Shown here one piece after another: positions 1 through 8,104 of a stretch of DNA of 36,474 bases (its first letter is position 1; each line of letters opens with the position of its first letter). Under the pieces are notes generated by a model. The model was not told where the DNA came from. It did no database searches and saw only the letters and a list, made by a program, of their open reading frames with translations. The position numbers and the translations under genes are program-made. Source of the stretch: Lachnospiraceae bacterium UBA7729 (lineage in GTDB: Bacteria > Bacillota > Clostridia > Lachnospirales > Lachnospiraceae); contig DLFD01000019.1 of the NCBI GenBank assembly GCA_002482005.1, positions 1 through 36,474 on the forward strand, in the 5' to 3' direction.

Positions 1-16
1 GTATGCATCCCTGCAT
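1..16 (-). CDS. possible start of the gene downstream of oppA, cut by the window edge
   Basis: On the minus strand an AAGGAG box (30..25) lies 8 nt before an ATG at 16..14, reading Met-Gln-Gly-Cys-Ile before the window ends. The spacing is good for a ribosome binding site, but five codons cannot show a function. The same bases form a perfect inverted repeat (1-7 with 12-18), so the ATG may lie in a hairpin. Low confidence. Confidence 0.25.
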
Positions 17-40
17 ACGGGGTTCTCCTTATATGCGCCT

Positions 41-59
41 TCTCACAGAATATGTGAGA
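41..59. repeat. inverted repeat downstream of oppA
   Basis: A perfect 7-bp stem (TCTCACA at 41-47 with TGTGAGA at 53-59) encloses a 5-nt loop, 20 bases past the oppA stop. No run of T follows on the minus strand, so it is not a typical intrinsic terminator. It could be an mRNA 3'-end stabiliser or an intercistronic hairpin. Confidence 0.35.
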
Positions 60-79
60 TCCTTACAGATCCGTTCTGC

Positions 80-1870
80 TTATCTGCCGAACTGAGCATC
101 GTTGTTTCCGGAATCAGTCAGCCACATCTCAAGCATGTTGATCGGGTCGTTGTAATCAGCCAGCCAGCCCTCACGTGCGAAGTCGTAGTTGCCGTTCTTT
201 CTGTCGTTCAGGAAGACGTTCCACTCCTCGGAGTTGATCTGCATGTTGATTCCGATGGATGCGAAATCCTGCTGCATGGACTGAGCAACTGCGATATGTT
301 CGGTTCCATCGTTGGTAAGATAGGTGATGTTGATCGGAGTATCAGCAGACAGCATGTTGTTGTCATCGAACTCATATCCAGCATCCTTCAGCAGCTCAAC
401 TGCCTGTGCGATGTTGTCATCGGTAGCGCCGGTAGCGGTCGGATCATAATATCCGACAGCATCCTTGTCGCCGAACTTCCAGGTAACCGGATAAGTGTAA
501 TCGTCATCGTTGGTGTTGAAAACACCGCCCTGGCCATCAGCCATTCCATCCGGAATGAAGGTGCCTGCAGGCTCCTGACCGGTCTGGCCGACTGCGTCAA
601 CAATGTACTGACGGTCGATCAGCAGGGAGAATGCATGTCTCATCTCTGCTGCCTGCTCCGGAGTCTTTCCGTCGAACAGAGAACTGTTGACGTTGAAGCA
701 AGCATAGTAGGTTCCAAGGTTCGGTACGATGTAGAAGTCATCGTTGTTGATCACATTCGGTACTTCATCGTTCGGGATGGTATCGATGAACTGAAGAGAT
801 CCATCCTTATATGCGTTGTAGATAGCGGTATCATCAGCGCTCAGCATGAAGTTGATCTTATCAAGAGTAACAGCATCAGCGTTCCAGTAGTTCGGGTTCT
901 TCTCGTAGACCATGGACTCGTTGTGCTTCCATTCCTTCAGGACGAACGGGCCGGATCCGACGAAACCAGCCTCAAGTGCCCATGCACCCGGGTTTGCTCC
1001 ATCCGGATCAGCTGCTTCAACAGCCTGCTGCGGAACCGGGAAGAATGCCGGGAATGCGCAGAGGTCAAGGAAGTATGCACAAGGCTTGGTCAGATGAACG
1101 GTGAAGGTCTTTCCATCATCAGATGACTCGATATCAAGAGTTCCGTCATCCTTTCTTGCAAGGTTCATGGAATCACACAGATAGCTGTAGTCAGCTGCGG
1201 TGTTCGGATCAGCAAGACGGTTCCAGCTGTATACCAGATCGTCAGCATTCAGATCATCGCCGTCAGACCACTTCAGGCCATCTCTCAGAGTGAAGGTATA
1301 GGTCAGGCCGTCCTCGGACTCCTCAGGCATATCTGCTGCAAGTTCCGGAATAAGCTTTCCGTCCTTGTCATATGCAAACAGGCCGGAGAAGTTCATGATC
1401 GCAAGGCATGCACCATCAACGGAAGAGTTCAGAGCCGGGTCCAGATGGTCCGGTTCAGAAGCAAGGTTTGCAGACAGTTCATTGTTCGGTGCCTGCATGA
1501 AAGCGAAATACTTGAAGCCGAACAGATTGGAGTAAAGTCCGCTGCAATCATTGTTCAGCATATAGATATCATTGTAGTAATAGATCGGGATGATAGCCCA
1601 GGTATCCATGAGCTTATCTTCAGCCTGATGCATCAGAGCTTCACGCTTTTTCAGATCTGTCTCCTGATAGATTTCATTGATCAATGCATCATAATCTGCC
1701 CAGTCAGGAGCAGCCGCACTTGACTTCTGTGCCGCAGCTTCGGTCTCCGCTTCTGCAGATGCAGCAGCTGCCGGTTCCGTAGCTGCCTCTGTCTCGCCTG
1801 CATATGCAGGTGCCACAGAAGAAAGAACCATTCCGCTGACAAGAAGAGCGGTGATCATTCGATTCTTCAT
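80..1870 (-). CDS. oppA: oligopeptide ABC transporter substrate-binding protein, circularly permuted
   Basis: Peptide-binding protein of the SBP_bac_5 (OppA/DppA) family, 596 aa, exported to capture peptides for the OppBCDF permease encoded just upstream. The order of parts is wrong for the family. Residues 1-24 are a signal peptide (cleavage likely after AYA), and 25-54 an Ala/Glu-rich linker. Residues 55-126 match what is normally the extreme C-terminus (YDALINE, then the ETD..KRE helix, then the IIPIYYYND strand, then FGFKYF). Only then comes the canonical N-terminus (NELSANLASEPDHLDPAL, about 129-147), running to GWLADYNDP and stopping at DSGNNDAQFGR, where normal members continue into the segment now found at 55. 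There is no lipobox Cys. The start is set by GAGGAGG before the ATG. Family is certain; the permutation is read by eye against E. coli OppA as remembered. Confidence 0.9.
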   Translation of the reverse strand: MKNRMITALLVSGMVLSSVAPAYAGETEAATEPAAAASAEAETEAAAQKSSAAAPDWADYDALINEIYQETDLKKREALMHQAEDKLMDTWAIIPIYYYNDIYMLNNDCSGLYSNLFGFKYFAFMQAPNNELSANLASEPDHLDPALNSSVDGACLAIMNFSGLFAYDKDGKLIPELAADMPEESEDGLTYTFTLRDGLKWSDGDDLNADDLVYSWNRLADPNTAADYSYLCDSMNLARKDDGTLDIESSDDGKTFTVHLTKPCAYFLDLCAFPAFFPVPQQAVEAADPDGANPGAWALEAGFVGSGPFVLKEWKHNESMVYEKNPNYWNADAVTLDKINFMLSADDTAIYNAYKDGSLQFIDTIPNDEVPNVINNDDFYIVPNLGTYYACFNVNSSLFDGKTPEQAAEMRHAFSLLIDRQYIVDAVGQTGQEPAGTFIPDGMADGQGGVFNTNDDDYTYPVTWKFGDKDAVGYYDPTATGATDDNIAQAVELLKDAGYEFDDNNMLSADTPINITYLTNDGTEHIAVAQSMQQDFASIGINMQINSEEWNVFLNDRKNGNYDFAREGWLADYNDPINMLEMWLTDSGNNDAQFGR

Positions 1871-1929
1871 ATAAACTTCCTCCTCGTTATTCTGCCGGTG
1901 TACCGGCGTAATATAAAAACATCGGGTTT

Positions 1930-1935
1930 AGTATA
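1930..1935 (-). promoter_or_regulatory. probable -10 box of the oppA promoter
   Basis: TATACT on the minus strand lies about 60 nt before the oppA start, within the gap after the oppF terminator. No good -35 is visible 16-18 nt upstream. The leader also carries a GCCGGT/ACCGGC inverted repeat at 1894-1907. A separate promoter is needed because a terminator lies between oppF and oppA. Confidence 0.4.
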
Positions 1936-2010
1936 CCGCAAAGTTTTGCAAAAAGAAAGAGCTTTTTACAGAATTTCGCCGGACATTCCGAATAATCGTC
2001 CCAAACATTA

Positions 2011-2034
2011 CAAAAGGCCCGGCAAAGCCGGGCC
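2011..2034 (-). terminator. Rho-independent terminator after oppF
   Basis: An 8-bp GC-only stem (GGCCCGGC/GCCGGGCC) with a 3-nt loop is followed on the minus strand by TTTTG, seven bases past the oppF stop. It separates the oppBCDF transcript from oppA, although read-through may still link them. Confidence 0.85.
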
Positions 2035-2040
2035 GGTTTA

Positions 2041-3021
2041 TCATCTGTTCCAGCAGGCAACCTTGTGTCCGCCGCCTTTGTCAGTGAGCGGTGGCATCTC
2101 TGCCTTGCACTGGTCAGTCGCATACCTGCAGCGGGTGCGGAACGGGCATCCGGAAGGCATATGCAGGGGTGACGGAACATCACCCTCAAGGATGATCCTC
2201 TTTCTCGCCTTTGCTTCCTTCGGATCCGGATAAGGGACCGCGGAAAGCAGCGACTGCGTATATGGATGGATTGGATTGTTGTTCAGCTCATTCGACTCTG
2301 CCGTCTCAACCATACGGCCAAGATACATGACCGCGATCCTGTTCGAGATGTGATGGACGACCAGAAGGTCATGGGCGATGAACAGATAAGCAACACCCAG
2401 TTTCTTCTGCAGGTCTTCAAACATGTTGATGACCTGTGCCTGAATGGAAACATCCAGTGCGGAAACAGCCTCATCGCAGACGATGAAACTCGGATTCGTT
2501 GCAAGCGCTCTCGCGATACCGATCCTCTGACGCTGTCCGCCGGAGAACTCATGAGCATATCTGGTTGCATGCTCGGCGTTCAGTCCGACCAGCTCCATCA
2601 GATAGAGTATCTTTTCCCTTCTCTCCTTCTTGCCGGAATAGAGTTTATGTACGTCCAGAGGCTCCCCGATGATATCTTCTACCGTCATACGGGGATTCAG
2701 GGAAGAATACGGGTCCTGGAAGACCATCTGCATATCCTTGCGAAGTCCTCCGATCGACTTTTCATCGATTCTCTTTCCGCCAAAATACATATCTCCGCCC
2801 GTCGGTTTGTACAGGCGAAGAAGGGTACGTCCTACCGTGGTCTTGCCGCAGCCGGACTCTCCTACCAGTCCCAGGGTCTCACCCGGCTTTATGTCAAATG
2901 AGACTCCGTCCACCGCCTTCAGCGGCGTCGTATGAAACCATCCCGTCTTGACCGGGAAGTACATCTTCATGTCATGTGCCTGGACAAGATACTGACTGTC
3001 CGGCGTAAACTTATCTGCCAT
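2041..3021 (-). CDS. oppF: oligopeptide transport ATP-binding protein OppF
   Basis: Second ATPase of the oligopeptide importer, powering uptake through OppBC from the cytoplasmic face. The 326-aa product has Walker A GESGCGKTT (about 54-62), a Q-loop in VFQDPYSSLNPRM, signature FSGGQRQRIGIARAL, Walker B/D-loop VCDEAVSALD and the H-loop IAHDL. The C-terminal oligopeptide-transporter extension carries a Cys cluster (CPFRTRCRYATDQC), which in this family can bind a 4Fe-4S cluster. The ATG at 3021 is chosen because GAGGAGG lies 8 nt upstream. A longer in-frame extension to 3060 would overlap oppD and has no ribosome binding site. Fourth gene of the opp operon; 13 nt after oppD. Confidence 0.95.
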   Translation of the reverse strand: MADKFTPDSQYLVQAHDMKMYFPVKTGWFHTTPLKAVDGVSFDIKPGETLGLVGESGCGKTTVGRTLLRLYKPTGGDMYFGGKRIDEKSIGGLRKDMQMVFQDPYSSLNPRMTVEDIIGEPLDVHKLYSGKKERREKILYLMELVGLNAEHATRYAHEFSGGQRQRIGIARALATNPSFIVCDEAVSALDVSIQAQVINMFEDLQKKLGVAYLFIAHDLLVVHHISNRIAVMYLGRMVETAESNELNNNPIHPYTQSLLSAVPYPDPKEAKARKRIILEGDVPSPLHMPSGCPFRTRCRYATDQCKAEMPPLTDKGGGHKVACWNR

Positions 3022-3034
3022 TCTCAGCGCCTCC

Positions 3035-4099
3035 TCAGTCTTTCTCCGAAACTTCCGCAAGCTTCGAGGTATCTTCCGGCTTTCCGTCAGGTCCGGTCAG
3101 ATCGATCAGGCCGGCTGCCGCCTCCTCTTCGATCGCTTTCCAGCAGGACGAAAGATGTCCGTCGATCGTCCTCGTCTCCGGCGGCTGCTGCTCCAGGCAG
3201 ATCTTCATAGCCTGGTCGCACCTCGGACAGAACGCGCATCCCTTCGGCAGGTTCAGCAGATTGATCGGAGTTCCGGAGATCGGGACCAGTCTCTGACCGA
3301 TCTTGTCGACACTCGGAATACTGCGCAGCAGGCCTTTTGTATACTCATGGGCCGGGCGATAGAAGATATCCTCCGCAGTTCCTCTTTCACAGACACGGCC
3401 GCCGTACATGACGATGATCTCATCTGCCATCTGTGCGATAACGCCCAGATCGTGCGTGACGATGATGATCGCCATCTTCATCTTCTTCTGAAGATCCTGC
3501 ATCAGTTCCAGGATCTGCGCCTGGATGGTAACGTCCAGAGCGGTGGTCGGCTCGTCCGCGATCAGGATGTCCGGCTCGCAGGCCAGTGCCATCGCGATCA
3601 TAACACGCTGTCTCATACCGCCTGAGAATTCGAACGGATACTGATGGATACGCTTTTCCGGTTCATTGACACCGACCAGCTTCAGCATCTCGATCGCGCG
3701 GTCTTCCGCTGCTTTACCCTTGCGGTCCGTATGAAGCTCGATTGCTTCCTTCAGCTGCCATCCGATCGTGAAGACCGGGTTCAGGGAGGTCATCGGGTCC
3801 TGGAAGATGATGGAACACTTCTTGCCGCGGAAATCCCTCATCTTTGCCTCAGGCCATCTGGTAATATCCTCGCCTTTGAAAAGGATCTTCCCGGATTTGA
3901 TGGAACCGTTCTTTTCCAGGATCTGCATGATGGAATATGCCGTGACGGACTTTCCGGACCCGGACTCTCCGACGATCCCAAGGGTCATGCCCTCATTCAG
4001 ATTAAATGTTACACCGTTGACTGCCATCACTTCGCCGTGATCGGTCGTAAAGGAAGTGTGCAGGTCCTGTACGGACAGAATAACGTTATTCTCAGCCAT
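3035..4099 (-). CDS. oppD: oligopeptide transport ATP-binding protein OppD
   Basis: First ATPase of the oligopeptide importer; pairs with OppF to form the ATP-hydrolysing dimer. The 354-aa product has Walker A GESGSGKSV, Q-loop FQDPMTSLNPVF, signature FSGGMRQRV, Walker B ILIADEPTTALD and H-loop VTHDLGVIAQ. A C-terminal Cys-rich region (CAFCPRCDQAMKIC) is typical of OppD/DppD and is a known or predicted Fe-S site. The ATG at 4099 follows a GGAGGTGAGG box; the upstream in-frame Met would overlap oppC. The C-terminal tail after that region is rich in Glu/Asp. It lies 4 nt after oppC, so the two are translationally linked. Confidence 0.95.
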   Translation of the reverse strand: MAENNVILSVQDLHTSFTTDHGEVMAVNGVTFNLNEGMTLGIVGESGSGKSVTAYSIMQILEKNGSIKSGKILFKGEDITRWPEAKMRDFRGKKCSIIFQDPMTSLNPVFTIGWQLKEAIELHTDRKGKAAEDRAIEMLKLVGVNEPEKRIHQYPFEFSGGMRQRVMIAMALACEPDILIADEPTTALDVTIQAQILELMQDLQKKMKMAIIIVTHDLGVIAQMADEIIVMYGGRVCERGTAEDIFYRPAHEYTKGLLRSIPSVDKIGQRLVPISGTPINLLNLPKGCAFCPRCDQAMKICLEQQPPETRTIDGHLSSCWKAIEEEAAAGLIDLTGPDGKPEDTSKLAEVSEKD

Positions 4100-4103
4100 C
4101 TCC

Positions 4104-5192
4104 TCACCTCCGCAGCTTCGGGTCAAACGCGTCGCGGAGACCATCACCGAGCAGGTTGAATGCCAGTGTGATCAGACCGATCATGATTGACGGGAAGATC
4201 AGTTTATAAGTATACGTTGTGATACCGGAGCGGGCTGCTGAAGCGAGACTGCCGAGGGACGGCATCGGAGCCTTGACGCCAAGTCCGATGAAGCTCAGGA
4301 AAGATTCCGTAAAGATTGCGGACGGGATCTGCAGCGCTGCGGATATAATGATAACACTGATGGAGTTCGGAAGAATGTGCCTGCGGATGATGTGGCTTCC
4401 CTTTGCACCGGAGACCTTTGCCGCAAGAATATAATCATTCTGCTTGATCGTCAGGATCTGTCCTCTTACCAGCCTCGCCATTCCGACCCAGTAGAGCAGA
4501 CCGAAGACGATGAAGAGCGAGATCATGTTCGTTCCGAGCTTTGCCAGAAAGCCATTGCCGCTCGGCTTGATGACTTCGTTCAGGACAACGGAAAGCAGTA
4601 TGATCATCAGCAGGTCAGGAAGCGAATAGATGACATCGACGATCCGCATCATGATCAGGTCGACCTTGCCTCCGTAGTATCCGGAGACAGATCCATACAG
4701 GATACCGATGATCAGGACGATCAGGGCTGCAAAGACACCGACGGAAAGAGAGATCCTGGTTCCGTATACGACACGGATGAAATAGTCTCTTCCGAGCTCA
4801 TCGGTTCCCATGATATGCGGAAATACCTTACCGCCTTTCGCCATGTAAGCCTGCTCCATCTTGGAGTAGGTGAACGGGGCCATATTCGTTGCACTCTTGT
4901 CTCGTCTTCCATCGACCGTGATGATCTGGGAATAGCTGTACGGGACCACATGCGGCGCGATGATGATGGTCGCAAGGATGATGATCAGAACGATAATGCT
5001 GAAGACCGCCAGCGGGTTCTTCCTGAGTTTCTTCATTCCGTCACGGAAGAAGGAGGAAGACTCACTCATGACGTCCGCCTGTTTCTTCTCTTCATCTGTA
5101 GCCTTCTCAAATTTGGATACGTCAAGCTGGAGTGAGAGAGCATGTTTTTTCGGAGTCTGGTCCGGGTTATATGATTCTTTTTCGATACCCAT
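4104..5192 (-). CDS. oppC: oligopeptide transport permease OppC
   Basis: Membrane permease of the peptide importer, heterodimer partner of OppB, 362 aa. A long cytoplasmic N-terminus (about 60 residues, charged) precedes the first membrane helix (AVFSIIVLIIILATIIIA). An extracytoplasmic loop then leads to five more helices. The binding-protein-dependent transport (EAA-type) loop is visible as SGAKGSHIIRRHILPNS, which contacts the ATPases. The start at 5192 is an ATG behind GAGGGGAGAA. An in-frame TTG at 5216 would overlap the oppB stop and is less likely. The C-terminus ends in the usual GDGLRDAFDPKLR. Confidence 0.95.
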   Translation of the reverse strand: MGIEKESYNPDQTPKKHALSLQLDVSKFEKATDEEKKQADVMSESSSFFRDGMKKLRKNPLAVFSIIVLIIILATIIIAPHVVPYSYSQIITVDGRRDKSATNMAPFTYSKMEQAYMAKGGKVFPHIMGTDELGRDYFIRVVYGTRISLSVGVFAALIVLIIGILYGSVSGYYGGKVDLIMMRIVDVIYSLPDLLMIILLSVVLNEVIKPSGNGFLAKLGTNMISLFIVFGLLYWVGMARLVRGQILTIKQNDYILAAKVSGAKGSHIIRRHILPNSISVIIISAALQIPSAIFTESFLSFIGLGVKAPMPSLGSLASAARSGITTYTYKLIFPSIMIGLITLAFNLLGDGLRDAFDPKLRR

Positions 5193-5208
5193 ATTCTTCT
5201 CCCCTCTT

Positions 5209-6120
5209 TTACTCAAGTGTGATCCTGGGATCGATCAGCTTATAGACGATATCTGTAAGCAGGTTCATCGTGACCATGAAGACGGCCAGGAAGATCGTTA
5301 CTCCCATGATCATCGGATAATCACGGTTCGTAATACTCTGTACGAATTCGTTGCCGAGGCCGCCGACTGTGAAGATCTGCTCGACAACAAGCGATCCGGT
5401 CAGGATGCTTGCGATCATCGGCCCCACGTATGTGACGACCGGGATCAGCGCATTCCTCAGCGTGTGGACAAACAGGACCTTGCTGCTGCGGACGCCCTTT
5501 GCTCTTGCCGTACGGACATAATCCTGGCCCAGGACATCGAGCATGGAAGTCTTGGTCAGTCGCGTGATATAAGCCGCCGGATAAGCAGCCAGAGACAGGA
5601 CCGGAAGGATCAGACTCTGATGCTGCGGACTCCATGCCTGGACCCAGCCGAGCTTCACGGAGAAGATGACCAGCAGGAAGGAGCCCAGAACGAAGCTGGG
5701 CAGCGAAGTAAACAGTGTGGACACGAAGATGATCACCCGGTCCGGCCACTTGTTCCGCTGCAGCGCCGCGATGCTTCCGAAGAAGACTCCCTGGATGACT
5801 GCAAGGATGACCGCAAAGATCCCCATCCTGGCAGAGACCTTGAACTTGGTCCCGATGGTTGCCGAGATCTCACGCCCGGTCTTTGCCGAGATACCGAAAT
5901 CCCCATGTGCAAGGTTCTTCATATAAAGAAGAAACTGTGTTCCTACCGGTTTATCCAGATTGAACCTCCTCTCAAGAGCCGCCTGGACTTCCGGAGACTT
6001 TGCTTTCTCACCCGCGAACGGTCCTCCCGGGATCGCATTCATGGTAAAGAATGTGATCAGACATACGATGAAGATCGTCACAAAGGCAAGAAGAATTCGT
6101 TTCACGATGTACTTAAACAT
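5209..6120 (-). CDS. oppB: oligopeptide transport permease OppB
   Basis: First gene of the opp operon; inner-membrane permease of 303 aa. It starts with the family hallmark MFKYIVKRILLAFVTIF, a first transmembrane helix with a positive N-terminus, followed by the ITFFTMNAIPGGPF segment. Five further helices and the EAA-type loop (AKGVRSSKVLFVHTLRNAL) follow. The ATG at 6120 is chosen over upstream in-frame codons because OppB proteins start with this helix and an AGAGGGGG box lies 12 nt upstream. The promoter at 6164-6192 also excludes a longer start. Confidence 0.95.
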   Translation of the reverse strand: MFKYIVKRILLAFVTIFIVCLITFFTMNAIPGGPFAGEKAKSPEVQAALERRFNLDKPVGTQFLLYMKNLAHGDFGISAKTGREISATIGTKFKVSARMGIFAVILAVIQGVFFGSIAALQRNKWPDRVIIFVSTLFTSLPSFVLGSFLLVIFSVKLGWVQAWSPQHQSLILPVLSLAAYPAAYITRLTKTSMLDVLGQDYVRTARAKGVRSSKVLFVHTLRNALIPVVTYVGPMIASILTGSLVVEQIFTVGGLGNEFVQSITNRDYPMIMGVTIFLAVFMVTMNLLTDIVYKLIDPRITLE

Positions 6121-6163
6121 GTTTGAACCTATCCCCCTCTGAAAAAATCTGCCAATACCGCTA

Positions 6164-6192
6164 ATTATAGCTATGTGGAAAATTGTAGTCAA
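6164..6192 (-). promoter_or_regulatory. sigma-70 promoter of the oppBCDF operon
   Basis: TTGACT (6192..6187) and TATAAT (6169..6164) are separated by exactly 17 nt on the minus strand, placing transcription start near 6157 and leaving a leader of about 35-40 nt before oppB. One mismatch from the full consensus. Confidence 0.85.
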
Positions 6193-6352
6193 CGCAATAT
6201 TTCCGCACAGATTTCATTTTTTCCAAATTATTTCACCGTCTTGTGATAAAATTGAAACAGAATCACACAATTTACGCCCATCCGGCCTTGCGCCGGATAT
6301 CAGGCAGTATTCATTCTATATGAATAGATTTCAAATAAGGAGGTTTTTTCAT

Positions 6353-7972
6353 ATGTCCTGTACGACGATACTGGTCGGAAAAGACGCTTCCTACGACGGG
6401 AGCACCATGATCGCCCGGAACGATGACTCAGGCTCCGGACATTTTACTGCAAAGAAGATGGCGGTCCTGCCGGCCAGAAAAGGCCCGGCAGAATACACTT
6501 CCGTCCTCTCCCACGTGAGGGTGAAGCTTCCGGATACGGCTTTCCGCTGCTCCCTTATGCCCAATGCCGTGAAGGGGGAAGGGATCTGGGGTGCCTGCGG
6601 CGTGAACGAAAAGGAAGTCGGCATGACTGCGACCGAGACGATCACATCGAATCCCCGTGTTCTGGGAGCCGACCCGCTTGTCGAATACCAGCCGGCCGAT
6701 GATGAGCATGAGGAAGTGCCAGGCGGGATCGGTGAGGAAGACCTTGTTGTCCTCACTCTCCCCTACATCTCTTCCGCCCGTGAGGGAGTCCAGAGACTCG
6801 GTTCCCTTCTCGAGCAGTATGGAACCTATGAGATGAACGGGATCGCTTTCTCAGACAAGGACGAGATCTGGTGGCTTGAGACCATCGGCGGACACCACTG
6901 GATGGCACGCCGTGTTCCGGATGACAGCTATGTCGTGATGCCGAACCAGCTTGGGATCGACGAATTCGACTTCGATGACGCCTACAGTGACCAGGAAGAG
7001 TTCATGTGCTCCAAGGATCTGAGGGAGTTCGTGAACCGCTATCATCTGGACCTTACCCAGTACGACCGGGAAGACCCGACTCTATTGCTTCAAGAGGATG
7101 ATGAAGGCGCAGATGACGATGATCTGTTCAGCAGACTGACCTTCGCTTCCGGTCAGGATGAAGATGACGAGGATGATGAGGATGATCTCAGCGGGACTGC
7201 AGAATTCAGTCCCAGGGCTGCCTTCGGAAGCCACGATGATTCCGATCATGTCTACAACACTCCGAGAGCCTGGTTCATGCTCCGGTATTTCAATCCGACC
7301 GACTATGTCTGGGACGGACCTGATGCAGACTACACTCCGGAATCGGACGATCTGCCCTGGTGCATGGTCCCGGAGAAGAAGATCACTCCGGAAGATGTAA
7401 AATATGTGCTGAGCTCCCATTATCAGGGAACCCCTTACGATCCCTACAAGAACTACGGAGACAAGTCCAGGGCTGGTGCATACCGCTCCATCGGCATCAA
7501 CCGGAATGATTTCCTCGGTTTCATCCAGATCCGGCCTTATATGCCGAAAGGCAGCCGTGCGGTCGAGTGGATAGCATTTGCATCCAATGCATTCAATGCG
7601 ATGGTCCCGCTCTACCCTCAGGTCGACTTGTATCCTGACTATCTGGCGAATACGACCGGCAAAGTCTCGACCGATAATTTCTACTGGACTTCCCGTCTGA
7701 TCGCGGCGCTTGCCGATGCCGGGTATAAAAAGAACCTGAACCATATCGAGCGCTATGAGCTGAGCGTCCAGTCGAAAGCCAATCACATCCTGAATGTCAC
7801 GGATGACCGCCTTTCCGCTGAGACGGATCCTCAGAAGCGTTCGAAGATCCAGGCAGAAGCCAATGAGCAGATCGCCGTCATGGCAGAGAGAGAGGCTTCC
7901 AAAGCGCTTTCCAATGTGCTATTTGAAGTCAGCAGCCTCATGAAGAATTCCTACGCGAGGTCAGATGCCTGA
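6353..7972 (+). CDS. C69-family (N-terminal nucleophile) dipeptidase with acidic insertion
   Basis: Cytosolic dipeptidase of peptidase family C69 (PepD type), 539 aa, expected to cleave dipeptides delivered by peptide importers; it lies divergent to opp. The N-terminus MSCTTILVGKDASYDGSTMIAR is the family signature (quoted in part: SCTTILVGKDAS, DGSTMIAR). Cys3 is the expected Ntn nucleophile exposed by processing. Later conserved blocks are VNEKEVGMTATET, GIAFSDKDEIWWLET, HVYNTPRAWFM and NTTGKVSTDNFYW. Between DLTQYD and FSPRAAFGSHDDSDHVYN lies an unusual insert (about residues 240-287), which includes QEDDEGADDDD and DEDDEDDEDD runs. The ATG at 6353 has AAGGAGG upstream; longer in-frame starts lie across the opp promoter and are rejected. 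Confidence 0.92.
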   Translation: MSCTTILVGKDASYDGSTMIARNDDSGSGHFTAKKMAVLPARKGPAEYTSVLSHVRVKLPDTAFRCSLMPNAVKGEGIWGACGVNEKEVGMTATETITSNPRVLGADPLVEYQPADDEHEEVPGGIGEEDLVVLTLPYISSAREGVQRLGSLLEQYGTYEMNGIAFSDKDEIWWLETIGGHHWMARRVPDDSYVVMPNQLGIDEFDFDDAYSDQEEFMCSKDLREFVNRYHLDLTQYDREDPTLLLQEDDEGADDDDLFSRLTFASGQDEDDEDDEDDLSGTAEFSPRAAFGSHDDSDHVYNTPRAWFMLRYFNPTDYVWDGPDADYTPESDDLPWCMVPEKKITPEDVKYVLSSHYQGTPYDPYKNYGDKSRAGAYRSIGINRNDFLGFIQIRPYMPKGSRAVEWIAFASNAFNAMVPLYPQVDLYPDYLANTTGKVSTDNFYWTSRLIAALADAGYKKNLNHIERYELSVQSKANHILNVTDDRLSAETDPQKRSKIQAEANEQIAVMAEREASKALSNVLFEVSSLMKNSYARSDA

Positions 7973-7987
7973 TCCCGCAATCGATCA

Positions 7988-8008
7988 GTCCCTGCGTCAG
8001 CCAGGGAC
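7988..8008 (+). repeat. hairpin after the C69 dipeptidase
   Basis: A perfect 7-bp stem GTCCCTG/CAGGGAC encloses a 7-nt loop, 15 nt past the stop. No T-run follows, so it is at best a weak terminator or an mRNA 3'-end stabiliser. The next gene is convergent. Confidence 0.4.
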
Positions 8009-8020
8009 CAGGTCTGAATA

Positions 8021-8089
8021 CAAAAAGCCTGCCGCTGGCAGCCTTTGGTATGAAAAAACTCCATATGCCCTTTGCCGGGGCATATGGAG
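8021..8089 (-). terminator. tandem Rho-independent terminators after the GH73 gene
   Basis: On the minus strand the first hairpin has a 12-bp stem (CTCCATATGCCC at 8059-8070 paired with 8078-8089) followed by TTTTTT. A second hairpin of the form AGGCTGCC-AGC-GGCAGGCT followed by TTTTTG comes right after. The second stem has one internal G-G mismatch, also seen in the modules at 12215 and 21345. Confidence 0.85.
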
Positions 8090-8104
8090 TGAGAAAGATC
8101 CCAT

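Noticed and set aside
1..18. Palindrome GTATGCA-TCCC-TGCATAC as a terminator or attachment site
   Set aside because: No T-run on the transcribed strand and no integrase gene or direct repeats nearby; left only as a note with the possible gene start.
6173..6352. Longer N-terminus for the C69 dipeptidase
   Set aside because: It would cross the opp promoter and hide the catalytic Cys, which must be near the mature N-terminus; the ATG at 6353 has a strong ribosome binding site.
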